64,000 nt of DNA, from contig NZ_JBBVGR010000010.1 of the NCBI RefSeq assembly GCF_038148855.1, positions 124,001 to 188,000 on the forward strand, written 5' to 3'. This document shows positions 8,264-17,001 of this stretch, one piece after another. The stretch comes from Phycobacter sedimenti (lineage in GTDB: Bacteria > Pseudomonadota > Alphaproteobacteria > Rhodobacterales > Rhodobacteraceae). Below the pieces are notes generated by a model, which worked only from the letters and a program-made list of their open reading frames with translations, did no database searches and was not told the origin of the DNA. A program made the translations under genes and the position numbers. Within the stretch, counting starts at the first letter, position 1, and each line of letters starts with the position of its first letter.

Positions 8264-9639
8264 GGTCCTGGCTCGCCGTCCTGCGCGCGCCCTTTGGCAC
8301 GACCGGCTCGCTTCATCGCAAGCTCACGGTCAATATCATGCTGGCACTGCTTGCTGCGGTGATGCTGGCGGCTGCGGTCATGATCTATGAATTCTTTGAA
8401 CACCTCGAGGAAAGCCTTGATGACGCTCTGAGACGTGAGGCAAACGAAGTGCTGATACAGGCCGAACCGGATCAGCCCTACCTTGGCTTTTCCCCTGATG
8501 CGCTGCGGTTTCGGGGCGCATCCGGGGCGTACCGCTATACGGTTTTTGATGACCAGACAAGAACCGTGGTCGGCAGCGAGGACAGCCCGTCCATTCGCAG
8601 CGCTTTGGCCTCTTTGCCCCTTGGCTCGGCGCAGCACGTTCCGCTCCCCGGCGAACGGCGTGGCATGGGGCTGTGCGGCGAAATCTCCGGGCAGCGGATA
8701 TGCGTGCTGGCCTCGGCCTACGCTCCCTTAACCGACACCACAATTCTGGGCGATATGTGGCATGAGCTGGAAGAGCAGGTGCAGTGGGTTCTGCTCGGAT
8801 CCCTTCTGGTGCTTGCCTCAGCGCTGCTGACAGCACGGCTTACGCTTCGCCCCTTGAGCCAGATCCAGAACGAAGCGCGCGAGGTTGGGCCGGACACCCC
8901 AGACCGCCGCCTGTCCACCGAAGGTCTGCCAAGCGAAATCACCCCTCTTGTCGAGGCCGTCAACAGGGCCTTCTCGCGCCTCGAAAAGGGCTATCGGGCA
9001 CAGCGGGCGTTCTCTGCCAATGTCGCCCATGAAGTGCGAACCCCCCTGGCGGTGCTGCGCTCACGCGTCGAATTGGCCGAGGACCCAAAGTTGCGCGCTC
9101 AGCTGAAACGGGATCTGCGGCGCCTCGAAGAGATTTTCGAGCAGCTGATCGATCTGGCCCGGGCGGATGCGCTTGCACCTGCCGCCTTTGAACAGACGGA
9201 CCTCGGGAAGCTGGCCTTGCAGGTATGTTGCAACCGGGGCCCCGAGGCAATCAAGATGGGGAAATCCCTTGCCGTCACCGGCGCCAAGACCCTCCCCGTG
9301 AAAGGGCATCCAGGTCTTTTGGAGATTGCGATAGACAATCTTGTGCGCAACGCCCTCGCCTATGCCCCGACAGGATCAGAGGTCGAACTTCACCTCGATG
9401 ATGCCGCAGCAACCCTCGACGTGAAAGACCGTGGCCCAGGTATCCCATCAGGAGAACACGCCGCGATGTTTGACCGTTTCAAGCGGGGCAAGGGCAGTGC
9501 GAAGAGCGAAGGATCCGGGCTGGGCCTTGCGATCGTCAAGTCCGTGGCCGAGGCGCATGGCGCGCAGATCCGAGTTGCGAACCGTCCCGGCGGCGGCAGC
9601 ATTTTCTCGCTTCACGTCCCTGCGCTCACACCTCGGTGA
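8260..9639 (+). CDS. Sensor histidine kinase (QseC-like)
   Basis: 459 residues. TM1 is at about residues 25-45 (NIMLALLAAVMLAAAVMIY), a periplasmic sensor domain follows, and TM2 is at about 172-192 (WVLLGSLLVLASALLTARL) leading to a HAMP-like linker. The H-box FSANVAHEVRTPL places the phospho-histidine at residue 257. The N box (AIDNLVRNALAYAP), G1 (VKDRGPGIP) and G2 (GSGLGLAIVKS) are intact, so autokinase activity is expected. It is translationally coupled to the response regulator. The stimulus is unknown; the periplasmic domain lies beside a secreted DUF6134 protein encoded in the same operon. Confidence 0.95.
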   Translation: MRSWLAVLRAPFGTTGSLHRKLTVNIMLALLAAVMLAAAVMIYEFFEHLEESLDDALRREANEVLIQAEPDQPYLGFSPDALRFRGASGAYRYTVFDDQTRTVVGSEDSPSIRSALASLPLGSAQHVPLPGERRGMGLCGEISGQRICVLASAYAPLTDTTILGDMWHELEEQVQWVLLGSLLVLASALLTARLTLRPLSQIQNEAREVGPDTPDRRLSTEGLPSEITPLVEAVNRAFSRLEKGYRAQRAFSANVAHEVRTPLAVLRSRVELAEDPKLRAQLKRDLRRLEEIFEQLIDLARADALAPAAFEQTDLGKLALQVCCNRGPEAIKMGKSLAVTGAKTLPVKGHPGLLEIAIDNLVRNALAYAPTGSEVELHLDDAAATLDVKDRGPGIPSGEHAAMFDRFKRGKGSAKSEGSGLGLAIVKSVAEAHGAQIRVANRPGGGSIFSLHVPALTPR

Positions 9640-9662
9640 CACGGTTCCAAAAGAAATGCGCC

Positions 9663-9680
9663 CTGTAAGCGGGCTGTAAG
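9663..9680 (+). promoter_or_regulatory. Putative response-regulator box before the thermostable-hemolysin operon
   Basis: A perfect direct repeat CTGTAAG (9663-9669 and 9674-9680) starts 11 bp apart in the 89-bp gap between the kinase and the next gene. It matches the core and spacing of the 6906-6922 site (GTAAG-N6-GTAAG). This links the two-component system to the downstream four-gene operon. Confidence 0.65.
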
Positions 9681-9728
9681 TCTCGGCGGGCACCTCCTCC
9701 GTGTGAAACAGTTCATACGAGGCAGTTG

Positions 9729-10313
9729 ATGCGAATCGAGTTCCTGACGGCGACCCATCCAGACCGGGTCAGAGCCGAAGACCATGTCCGGCAAGTCTAT
9801 GCTCAAACCTATGGCGCCAGCATTTCCAGCTTTCCTCCCCTCCTTGCCGCAGCCTTCAACGCCAAAGGCGACACCCTCTGCGCCGCCGGCATTCGAACTG
9901 CCAAAGACGGTTTCTTTTCGGACTGCTACCTCGACAGCGATTTTCCGACCGCGCTGCTGATACACACCGGACTGTCGATTGACGAAAGCCAGATCATGGA
10001 GGTCACCTCGCTGGCCTCCACCTCTCCTTTCCCGGTGCTGTCGGTGCTCAGCAGCATCATTGAGTGGGGACGGGAGCGCGGCATGATCTGCGGCGTTTTC
10101 ACGGCCACCGGGCCACTGCGCAGACTGCTACGCCGCACAGGACTGAGCCATACACCGCTTTTTGCTGCCGACCCCAGCCGTCTGACCAACCCGCAAATCT
10201 GGGGCAGCTACTACACCACTGCCCCCTGGGTCTGTGCGGTTCTCGACAGCACCGACAACCAGGCGCGTGTTGCGCGTAAGCCGCGACCCGCCCCCGAGCG
10301 GAGGGCCTTCTGA
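9729..10313 (+). CDS. Thermostable hemolysin family protein
   Basis: 194 residues. The ATG at 9729 is preferred over a TTG one codon earlier because CGAGG lies 6 bp upstream. The sequence matches the T_hemolysin family: HVRQVYAQTYGASISSFPPLLAAAF, DCYLDSDFPTALL, IMEVTSLASTSP, and a GNAT-like GLFTATGPLRRLL-type region (here GVFTATGPLRRLL). The family name comes from a Vibrio cytolysin annotation; the fold is probably GNAT-like and true haemolytic activity is doubtful. It heads a four-gene operon, sharing one base with the AMP-ligase start (TGATG, 10311-10315). In other bacteria this family sits with AMP ligase, SDR and an iron oxygenase, suggesting a biosynthetic role. Confidence 0.85.
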   Translation: MRIEFLTATHPDRVRAEDHVRQVYAQTYGASISSFPPLLAAAFNAKGDTLCAAGIRTAKDGFFSDCYLDSDFPTALLIHTGLSIDESQIMEVTSLASTSPFPVLSVLSSIIEWGRERGMICGVFTATGPLRRLLRRTGLSHTPLFAADPSRLTNPQIWGSYYTTAPWVCAVLDSTDNQARVARKPRPAPERRAF

Positions 10314-11743
10314 TGCAGCCCGTTTTCAACGCACTGGCCCGCCACGCTCAGGATCGCCCGGACGCCACCGCCTTTACCGGCAACGGTGAGTCCATGAGCT
10401 GGGCCGAACTGGCCGCGCGTGTCGCGGCTCTGGCGCAAACGCTGGAAGGTGCACCCGCCTGCATTGCCATCGGACATTCTGGCGGTTGCGCCTATGTGGT
10501 GGCTGACCTGGCATTGACCCTAACCGGCAGACGTCAGGTCCCTTTGCCGTTCTTTTTCAGCGCGGATCAGATTACCCATGTGATCCGCGACTCAGGCGCT
10601 CAGGCGATAATCACCGACCACCCCGCAGGCTTTGCCCCCCTGCCCATCATCCGGGCTGACGCTGACGTACCGACCCGCCCCAGCGCGTTTATTCCTGCCG
10701 GAGGCAGTGAGCGGATCATCTACACCTCGGGCTCGTCCGGGACCCCAAAGGGCGTGGTGATCGGCGAACAGCAGTTGATGGCTTCGCTTTCCGGCCTGCA
10801 GCCCCTGGTCGGGGCCACCCGGAAGGATCGGCATTTGTCGATCCTGCCTCTTGCGCAACTGCTGGAGCAGATTTGCGGCATCTACCTGCCCATCCTGGCC
10901 GGGGCCGAAACCCGTTTTGATTTCGCCGCCACCCGCGCTCTGTTTGGAACCGAGACATCGACGGTGACAGAGGCTTTTGAACGTGAGCGCCCCACGACCA
11001 GCCTCCTCGTGCCGGGCCTTCTCGGCCGCTGGGTTGCGGATCTGCAGCGCCGTGGACAGCAGGCCCCCGACAGTCTGCGCTTTGTCGCAGTGGGCGGCGC
11101 CGCCAGCGCTCCAGCACTGCTGCATCAGGCCTGGGCCACCGGCGTCCCCGTACATGAAGGCTATGGTCTGTCGGAATGTTGCGCAGTGGTGGCCATGAAC
11201 CGCCCCGGCGCGAACCGGATCGGTACGGCGGGCGAGATCCTGGATGGTCTCGACGTGGTGATACTGGATGGAGAAATCACCGTCTCAGGCCCGACCGTGA
11301 TGAGCCGCTACCTGAATGCCCCCCCGCCCCCCTTGCGCTGGCACACGGGCGATCTGGGACGGATCGAAGAAGGCCGCCTGATTGTAGAGGGACGCAAAGA
11401 CGCGGTGCTGGTCAGCCCAAACGGGCGCAACATCTCGCCCGAATGGGTAGAGCAACGCGTGAATGCGGATCCACGGGTCGTCGCCTCGGCCTTGGGTCTG
11501 CGGGAAGATGGCGAATTGGTGATTGTCGTTGCAGCCACTGCCCCCGTCGCCCTACCCGAGATCGCCTCTCTCCTTGCCGATCTCCCCGCCTATGCGCGCC
11601 CGACAGGCGCGGTTCTGACATCGCCACATGAACCCGGTCTGCTGTTCCCAGCCGGGACGCCAGATCGCACTGTGGCCGCCCGGATTATCAACTCCCGAGA
11701 TGCCGCGAAACTCCCGCCTCAGCGAGAAAGCCTTGCCTCATGA
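10313..11743 (+). CDS. AMP-dependent synthetase/ligase (acyl-CoA synthetase-like)
   Basis: 476 residues, short for an acyl-CoA synthetase (usually 520-650) but with the key motifs. These are the P-loop IIYTSGSSGTPKGVV (A3), the acyl-adenylate motif HEGYGLSECCAVVAMNRPG (A5), the hinge WHTGDLGRIEEGRLIVEGRKDAVL (A7/A8) and a C-terminal lid. The lid motif SPNGRNISPEWVE replaces the usual G(E/N)NI(A/S)PxxIE with good agreement. It should activate a carboxylic acid with ATP, probably to a CoA thioester. It is in an operon with the hemolysin-family protein, an SDR (4-bp overlap, 11740-11743) and an oxygenase. The substrate is unknown. Confidence 0.9.
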   Translation: MQPVFNALARHAQDRPDATAFTGNGESMSWAELAARVAALAQTLEGAPACIAIGHSGGCAYVVADLALTLTGRRQVPLPFFFSADQITHVIRDSGAQAIITDHPAGFAPLPIIRADADVPTRPSAFIPAGGSERIIYTSGSSGTPKGVVIGEQQLMASLSGLQPLVGATRKDRHLSILPLAQLLEQICGIYLPILAGAETRFDFAATRALFGTETSTVTEAFERERPTTSLLVPGLLGRWVADLQRRGQQAPDSLRFVAVGGAASAPALLHQAWATGVPVHEGYGLSECCAVVAMNRPGANRIGTAGEILDGLDVVILDGEITVSGPTVMSRYLNAPPPPLRWHTGDLGRIEEGRLIVEGRKDAVLVSPNGRNISPEWVEQRVNADPRVVASALGLREDGELVIVVAATAPVALPEIASLLADLPAYARPTGAVLTSPHEPGLLFPAGTPDRTVAARIINSRDAAKLPPQRESLAS

Positions 11744-12531
11744 CACAGAAGAAAACCGTCCTCATCACGGGCGGCGGCTCTGGCATCGGACGGGCCTTGA
11801 CCGTCGAAGCGGTGCACCGCGGATATCGGCCTCTGATCACCGGCCGCACCCGTGCCACACTAAGGGAAACCGCAGCACTGGCCGGGCTCGGCGAGGATGC
11901 CATCCGCGTTGCGGATGTGTCCAAACCCGAAGACAGGCTCCGATTGACGGAACAGGTCGCCGGTCGGCTGGACATCCTGATCAACAACGCCGGCTACCTT
12001 TCGGTCGGTCCCATCGCGTCTTTGAGCGATCAGGACCTCGAAACCATGGCGCAGACCAACCTGGTCGCCCCGATCGCGCTTGTTCGCGATCTGCTGCCGG
12101 CCCTTAGCACCGCACAGGGACGCATCGTCAACATCGGCTCCGTATTCGGTGACATCGCCTACCCTTTCTTTGCGACCTATTCGGCCACCAAGTTCGGCCT
12201 GCGCGGTTTTTCCGATGCCATGCGGCGCGAGCTGTCCGGCACCGGCGTTGCCGTCACATATGTCGCGCCGCGCGCCACCCGGACGGCGGCCGAAGCCGAG
12301 TTCGCCCCTCTGATCGAGCCGCTGCAAATGACACTCGACAGTGCAGAAAAGGTCGCGACCGAAGCCTGGGATGCCATCGAGGCCCGAAAACGAGAGGCTT
12401 TCCCCAGGGGCAAAGAACGCTTCTTTGTGGCACTCCAGCGTCTCTTCCCGAAACTGATCGACAGATCTGTCGGCGCGCAGGCCCGCGCCCCCCGAACCCT
12501 GGCCGCCTTGGAAACCCGGCGGCGCAGCTGA
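11740..12531 (+). CDS. Short-chain dehydrogenase/reductase (SDR)
   Basis: 263 residues. It has a classical Rossmann cofactor motif TGGGSGIGRA, NNAG (ILINNAGYL), a catalytic Ser in VNIGSVFGDIAYP and Tyr/Lys in YSATKFGLRGFSDA. The C-terminus (FFVALQRLFPKLIDRSVGAQ) resembles membrane-associated SDRs that act on acyl or sterol-like substrates. It is predicted to be an NAD(P)H-dependent oxidoreductase in the pathway with the adjacent AMP ligase and TauD-like oxygenase. It overlaps the ligase by 4 bp and precedes the oxygenase by 24 bp. Confidence 0.92.
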   Translation: MTQKKTVLITGGGSGIGRALTVEAVHRGYRPLITGRTRATLRETAALAGLGEDAIRVADVSKPEDRLRLTEQVAGRLDILINNAGYLSVGPIASLSDQDLETMAQTNLVAPIALVRDLLPALSTAQGRIVNIGSVFGDIAYPFFATYSATKFGLRGFSDAMRRELSGTGVAVTYVAPRATRTAAEAEFAPLIEPLQMTLDSAEKVATEAWDAIEARKREAFPRGKERFFVALQRLFPKLIDRSVGAQARAPRTLAALETRRRS

Positions 12532-12555
12532 CTCTCAAGAAAAAGGACCGAACCA

Positions 12556-13413
12556 ATGACTTACAACGTCCTGCGCGCGCCCACCTCCGGCGCGGCCATC
12601 GGCGCAGCCGACATCGCAAAGGTGCAGGCGCATCTGAACACCGACGGTTGGGCGCTCTTGCGCGGATTTGAGGTCGACATGGGCAGCTTCAGCGCACTGA
12701 CCGCCAACCTGTGCCGCTCGATCACCTTTGATCCGGCCCGGGAATACAGCGAGGAGAACACGCAAAAGGTCGACGCCGGCCTTGGCCCCATCGGCCTGCA
12801 CATCGAAAACGGCAACACACCAGTTTGCCCGGACATCGTCACCTTCTTCGCCGCGCGCGCGGCCTTTGAAGGCTCGCAAACAACGATCTGCGACGGGCAG
12901 GATGTCTGGAACGGTATGAGCGCGGCGCAAAAAAAACGCTGGGAGCAGCCGATGACCGTTTCGCGGCGCCTGCCGGAGGCGTTGTGGAAAAGGTATCTGG
13001 CCAACGAGCACCCTGCGCTGTCCTCGCCGGACGAGGTGACCGAGGAGCATATCCTTCAGTTCAAGGCGGCCGTACCGAACCAGGACTTTGAGCTGCACGG
13101 GGACGGCTCCTTGACCTATCTGCTCACCCTGCAGCCGGTGCGCGCATCGAGCCTGTCTGGCGGTCAGGGTTTTGCCAATGCGGTTCTGGGGCCGTCACAC
13201 AACTATGAAGCGCCGGTCTACCGGCTTGCGGATGGGTCCCTCGTGTCCGCAGAAGAAATCGAAGAGCTGCGCGACCTGGCCGAAAACTACACAACCGAGA
13301 TCAACTGGCAGGATGGCGACATCGCCGTGCTGGACAACACGCGCATCATGCATGGGCGCCGTGCGATCAGGGACAGGAACCGTCAGTTGTTCATCGGCAT
13401 GGGCCGTATCTGA
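12556..13413 (+). CDS. TauD/TfdA-like Fe(II)/2-oxoglutarate dioxygenase
   Basis: 285 residues. The iron-binding facial triad is visible as His-x-Glu in IGLHIENGNTP (about residues 78-80) and the distal His in LDNTRIMHGRR (about 264). The downstream Arg (RNRQLFIGMG) is placed to bind 2-oxoglutarate. The H-x-E variant rather than H-x-D occurs in some clavaminate-synthase-like members. It is the last gene of the hemolysin-ligase-SDR operon and probably hydroxylates or desaturates the pathway intermediate. An AAAAAGGA sequence 6-8 bp before the ATG serves as ribosome-binding site. Confidence 0.85.
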   Translation: MTYNVLRAPTSGAAIGAADIAKVQAHLNTDGWALLRGFEVDMGSFSALTANLCRSITFDPAREYSEENTQKVDAGLGPIGLHIENGNTPVCPDIVTFFAARAAFEGSQTTICDGQDVWNGMSAAQKKRWEQPMTVSRRLPEALWKRYLANEHPALSSPDEVTEEHILQFKAAVPNQDFELHGDGSLTYLLTLQPVRASSLSGGQGFANAVLGPSHNYEAPVYRLADGSLVSAEEIEELRDLAENYTTEINWQDGDIAVLDNTRIMHGRRAIRDRNRQLFIGMGRI

Positions 13414-13765
13414 TCTCTGGGCCTGCCGCCACGTGCCGTGATTGCACCTCGCCCCTGGGCCGCACCAAAGTGCCACATTGGAGCCACGGCAGGCCTTTTC
13501 GCGCCTCCATGACTTCAATTCCTTCCTCGAGGTCCCCGGCTCTCCCCGTGTCGCAAACCCAGCCGAAAACTCCGGTTTCAAACGATCCGGCTTTCAGAGC
13601 AGAACACACGAGCGATCCAACAGGAGAGGTCAACGTTAGACGATTATCATGAATTAAAGATTAGAATGGTACACATGTTTGCCCATTTTGGGATGGTTTA
13701 CAGTTGTTTGTTAATCGATGAACGCGACAAATGACTGGAGTAAACAAGACCTGGGGAATTGGTAC
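13414..13765. other. Intergenic region before the MHYT-GGDEF-EAL gene
   Basis: The first 200 bp show nothing recognisable. From about 13630 the sequence becomes markedly AT-rich (GATTATCATGAATTAAAG and following), as expected for a promoter, but no clear -35/-10 pair could be fixed. An in-frame ATG at 13718 lies here but has no Shine-Dalgarno. Confidence 0.4.
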
Positions 13766-15823
13766 ATGTATCGCCTGTTGGACTGTATCGTCCAGGATCA
13801 TATCCATGGCCTGGTCGCGGTGGCCGCATTTATTTGCGTCATCGGCTCGCTGTTATCTACGCATATGTCCAGCCGTTTGACGCAATGGAAGGGCATGCGT
13901 CGCCTTGTCCAGCTACCACTGGCCGGATTGATTACCGGGGCAACAATATGGTCGACACATTTTATCGGGATGCTGTCGTACAATCCGGGCTATGCGCATG
14001 GTTATGAACCGGTTCTGACTGGTGTATCGCTGCTGGTTGGGATTTTCGGATCACTAGCCGCTAACGCTGTATTGGCCTATGCGCCCGGTCGTTTTGGGGC
14101 GCCGACCGCTGGCGCGGTGTTCGGACTGACCGTTGCGGCGATGCATTATACAGGCATGAGCGCTTACCTGTTGCCCGGGACGATTGTGTGGAGCTGGCCG
14201 CATCTCGTCGCCTCTGTCCTTGTGGGTGCAGGCTTAGGTGCTCTCAGCTATAGTTTGATCGTCAAACAGCTTGGCGGGCTGGTCGGACGGGTCTTGCCGA
14301 CCACCACCATGATGCTGGCGATCTGCCTTATGCATTTCACTGGTATGAGCGCCATTGAGATACGCCTTGATTCTGCGGTTGAGGTGCCGGCCGAGATGAT
14401 CTCGGACACAGCCCTCGCGATGCTGATTTCTGGTGTGACCGGGATCATTCTGCTGATTGCCTTGGCTTCCGCCAGTATCGAAGTCAGTCTCGAGGGTGAG
14501 ACCCGCTCGCAGCTCAGCCATGCAGCCCTACATGATCCATTGACAGGCATGCCCAACCGGATGTGGCTAAACCGCAAGCTGGATGCACTGGAGATCCAGT
14601 TCAAGGAGGATGAAACTGCGCGGGCAGCAGTCCTGACCATCGACCTCAATCGCTTCAAGGAAGTGAATGACCTGCACGGACACTCGATGGGGGATGCAGT
14701 GTTGCGCCGGGTTTCCTCGCGGTTGACAGCACAGACAGGTGAGGGAGAATGCATCGCGCGGGTGGGGGCTGACGAATTTGTTGCGATAAAAACCGGGTTT
14801 CGTCGCATCGAAGAGGTCAAAAGTTTTGCCGAACGCCTGCATGCCGCAATTATAGAGCCGATAGAATTGGAAGACCTCTCTTTGCGCGTTGGGGCATCCA
14901 TCGGGATTGCAACGACGCTGGAAGACGGGCGTGATCCCAATGATTTGTTGCATAGATCAGATGTGGCAATGCACCGGGCCAAATCGGAAGCTGAAATGCC
15001 GATCTGCCTGTTTGACGAAGAAATGGATCGCCGCAGCCGGGACAAGACACAGCTCATACACGACCTCCCCCAGGCGCTGCAAAACAACGAATTCGAACTG
15101 GTTTTCCAGCTCCAGAACAGTTTGGATACGCTGTCACCCGTTGGGTTCGAAGTGCTGCTGCGGTGGAACCATCCCAAGCGCGGACGGGTTTCGCCGGACG
15201 AGTTCATTCCGGTGGCAGAGGAAACCGGATTGATCCGCGATATCGGCGCCTGGGTTCTGAGGGAAGCCTGCCGCGAAGCGGCGAAATGGGATCATCCTTA
15301 CAGCATTGCCGTCAACGTGGCGCCCCAGCAGCTGGTTCAGCCCTCTTTCGTCGAAGACGTGATGGACAACTTGTTTGAGACCGGTCTGGATCCACAGCGC
15401 CTGGAACTGGAAATCACCGAAGCCAGCATTATCGATGATCAGGCGCATACACTGAAAGTGATGCACAAGCTGAAAGCACAGCGCATCAGAATTGCAATGG
15501 ATGATTTCGGCACAGGGTATTCGTCGCTTTCGATGCTGCAGACTTTTCCCTTTGACAAGATCAAGATTGACCGCAGTTTTGTAAAGGACGTGCACAAGAA
15601 CGCCCAGAGCGCCGCGATCGTGCGCTCGACTTTGCTTCTGGGAGCAGCACTGGAGATTCCGGTTCTCGCCGAAGGAGTGGAAGTCGAAGACGAGCTCTGC
15701 TTCCTGCGAGGGGAAAGCTGCGACTCGGTTCAGGGCTTCTATTTCGGACGCCCCATGACCCGAGAGGCAATACGCCGGATTGTCTGTCACCCAACAGGTA
15801 TTGACGAAGAAAGCGCCGCATAG
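13766..15823 (+). CDS. MHYT-GGDEF-EAL cyclic-di-GMP signalling protein
   Basis: The start is put at 13766 (MYRLLDCIVQDHIHGL, with GGGGA about 8 bp upstream) because MHYT proteins begin this way; the alternative ATG 13718 adds 16 residues. The MHYT domain has seven hydrophobic segments and three motif copies (THFIGM, AMHYTGM, LMHFTGM) that bind copper or gas ligands. The GGDEF domain reads RVGADEF, so the second Gly is lost and cyclase activity is doubtful. The EAL domain keeps EVLLRW, NVAPQQL, ELEITEASI, DDFGTGYSS and AEGVEVE, so phosphodiesterase activity is likely. It is an inner-membrane protein that probably lowers c-di-GMP in response to a diatomic gas or redox cue. It is monocistronic. 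Confidence 0.92.
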   Translation: MYRLLDCIVQDHIHGLVAVAAFICVIGSLLSTHMSSRLTQWKGMRRLVQLPLAGLITGATIWSTHFIGMLSYNPGYAHGYEPVLTGVSLLVGIFGSLAANAVLAYAPGRFGAPTAGAVFGLTVAAMHYTGMSAYLLPGTIVWSWPHLVASVLVGAGLGALSYSLIVKQLGGLVGRVLPTTTMMLAICLMHFTGMSAIEIRLDSAVEVPAEMISDTALAMLISGVTGIILLIALASASIEVSLEGETRSQLSHAALHDPLTGMPNRMWLNRKLDALEIQFKEDETARAAVLTIDLNRFKEVNDLHGHSMGDAVLRRVSSRLTAQTGEGECIARVGADEFVAIKTGFRRIEEVKSFAERLHAAIIEPIELEDLSLRVGASIGIATTLEDGRDPNDLLHRSDVAMHRAKSEAEMPICLFDEEMDRRSRDKTQLIHDLPQALQNNEFELVFQLQNSLDTLSPVGFEVLLRWNHPKRGRVSPDEFIPVAEETGLIRDIGAWVLREACREAAKWDHPYSIAVNVAPQQLVQPSFVEDVMDNLFETGLDPQRLELEITEASIIDDQAHTLKVMHKLKAQRIRIAMDDFGTGYSSLSMLQTFPFDKIKIDRSFVKDVHKNAQSAAIVRSTLLLGAALEIPVLAEGVEVEDELCFLRGESCDSVQGFYFGRPMTREAIRRIVCHPTGIDEESAA

Positions 15824-16158
15824 CCCTCCGGGAGCACTCGGCCGAAAAACTGGCAGAAATGTTCAGCTCAGATGCACTGTGGTCTGATGAAAACGTGAAC
15901 AGCGCACCCTTTTTCGGAGCATCTAAGGTTTGGAAACCCTTCAAAACACACGTGATCTGTCGGCATGAAGGGCGGGAAGCGCAAATGCACTGTGAGCACG
16001 GAACTGAGCTTGTGGCCAAGTGGCTCGCAAGGTTTGGTATCTATTGCGTTGCAGACATCGCAGTCACCTCTTTTTCGATCCCATACACACCAACTGGCCG
16101 AAACAGCCATCGAATCCTCTGTTACCGGCTGTGACGGCACAGGTCGCGGCTGCGGGGA

Positions 16159-16178
16159 ACATGGAGAATTCTCCATGT
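16159..16178. repeat. Perfect 20-bp palindrome
   Basis: ACATGGAGAA followed by its exact reverse complement TTCTCCATGT, flanked further out by CTGCGG (about 16150-16155) and CCGCAG (about 16186-16191). A transcript could fold into a long hairpin interrupted by an internal loop; a short T-run (GTTTTTG) lies on the 3' arm. It is possibly a terminator or an operator. Confidence 0.6.
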
Positions 16179-16235
16179 GTTTTTGCCGCAGACGCACAGC
16201 TATCAAACGCCGACAACGAGGACCAATGGAGGAAC

Positions 16236-16301
16236 ACGAAGAAGAACGAATTCACTATCTCCGCTCTGGCACTGGCTATGGCACCGGCAGCCACGAATTG
16301 A
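16236..16301 (+). pseudogene. Possible signal-peptide remnant of a small secreted protein
   Basis: Reading from ACG at 16236 gives KKNEFTISALALAMAPAATN and then TGA. The run looks like a Sec signal peptide (Lys-Lys n-region, Ala/Leu h-region), and GGAGGA lies just upstream. The start codon appears mutated (ACG for ATG) and nothing follows the stop, so this is at best a decayed gene start. Low confidence. Confidence 0.25.
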
Positions 16302-16397
16302 GTGACGAGTTTGCCATTTGACTGGATCGTATTTCGATCCGGAAGAATGGCGGTTGCCAGTTTCAAAAAGCAATTTTCAGCACCTGAGACCCACCTG

Positions 16398-16967
16398 ATG
16401 AAAATCGACCTCATCCAAAACGACCGCCTCGTCCTGAAGGGCACAACAAGGATTATTTCGTCCGTGTTGTGCGTACTCCTTTTTGCCATCGCGGCGGTCA
16501 ATCTGGTTGCGGCCTTTGCCGGGTTTCCCGCTGGCTGGGTCGTCGCGACAGCGGTCGTTTTCATAGGTGGGGGTATTTTATGGCTTGTCTATCACGCGAC
16601 GGAGGCTGTGTTCGACCGCCCAGGCAACTCTCTGACGCTTCGAAAAACCATGATGCACGGAACGCGCGAACAGGTGATCAAGCTCAGCGAGGTTAGACAA
16701 GCGGACGTTGACCTGAAACGGAACCAGCGCAGCACCAACCGGCTGCATCCCAGCTACACGTATCGGCTTTGTGTGGTGACTGGCGCCGCTCAGAACCGGA
16801 ATCGCGTGCCGTTGTCTCATGGGTTTACGACGAGCAAACGCCATCTTCTGACCGCTCAGACAATCAACGACTGGCTTGGCGTGCCCGCGGCTCAGATTGC
16901 AACCGGGCCGACCATGGCGGATGTGGCCGAGGCCATCAAGTCTCTCGGCTTTGGTAAAGAGTCCTGA
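16398..16967 (+). CDS. Membrane protein of unknown function
   Basis: The start at 16398 (MKIDLIQNDRLVLKG) is preferred since the in-frame upstream region (16302-16397) looks non-coding; the ribosome-binding site is weak. The 189-residue product has two closely spaced transmembrane segments at about residues 18-40 and 45-65 (ISSVLCVLLFAIAAVNLVAA, GWVVATAVVFIGGGILWLVY). A soluble domain follows, containing DRPGNSLTLRKTM, reminiscent of bacterial PH-like or DUF3592-like membrane proteins. It lies 34 bp upstream of the TMEM43-like gene and is likely co-transcribed. No specific function can be assigned. Confidence 0.7.
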   Translation: MKIDLIQNDRLVLKGTTRIISSVLCVLLFAIAAVNLVAAFAGFPAGWVVATAVVFIGGGILWLVYHATEAVFDRPGNSLTLRKTMMHGTREQVIKLSEVRQADVDLKRNQRSTNRLHPSYTYRLCVVTGAAQNRNRVPLSHGFTTSKRHLLTAQTINDWLGVPAAQIATGPTMADVAEAIKSLGFGKES

Positions 16968-17001
16968 GCGCAATTCCCAACGCCAGCGAAAGGGTTGAAC
17001 G

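Larger units (their letters stand above)
15824..16397. other. 574-bp region without an intact gene
   Basis: No supported gene. It holds a perfect 20-bp palindrome (16159-16178) and, at 16236-16301, a short frame resembling a signal peptide but with ACG in place of ATG and an early stop. Several overlapping frames of 90-118 codons have no recognisable domains. Confidence 0.5.
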
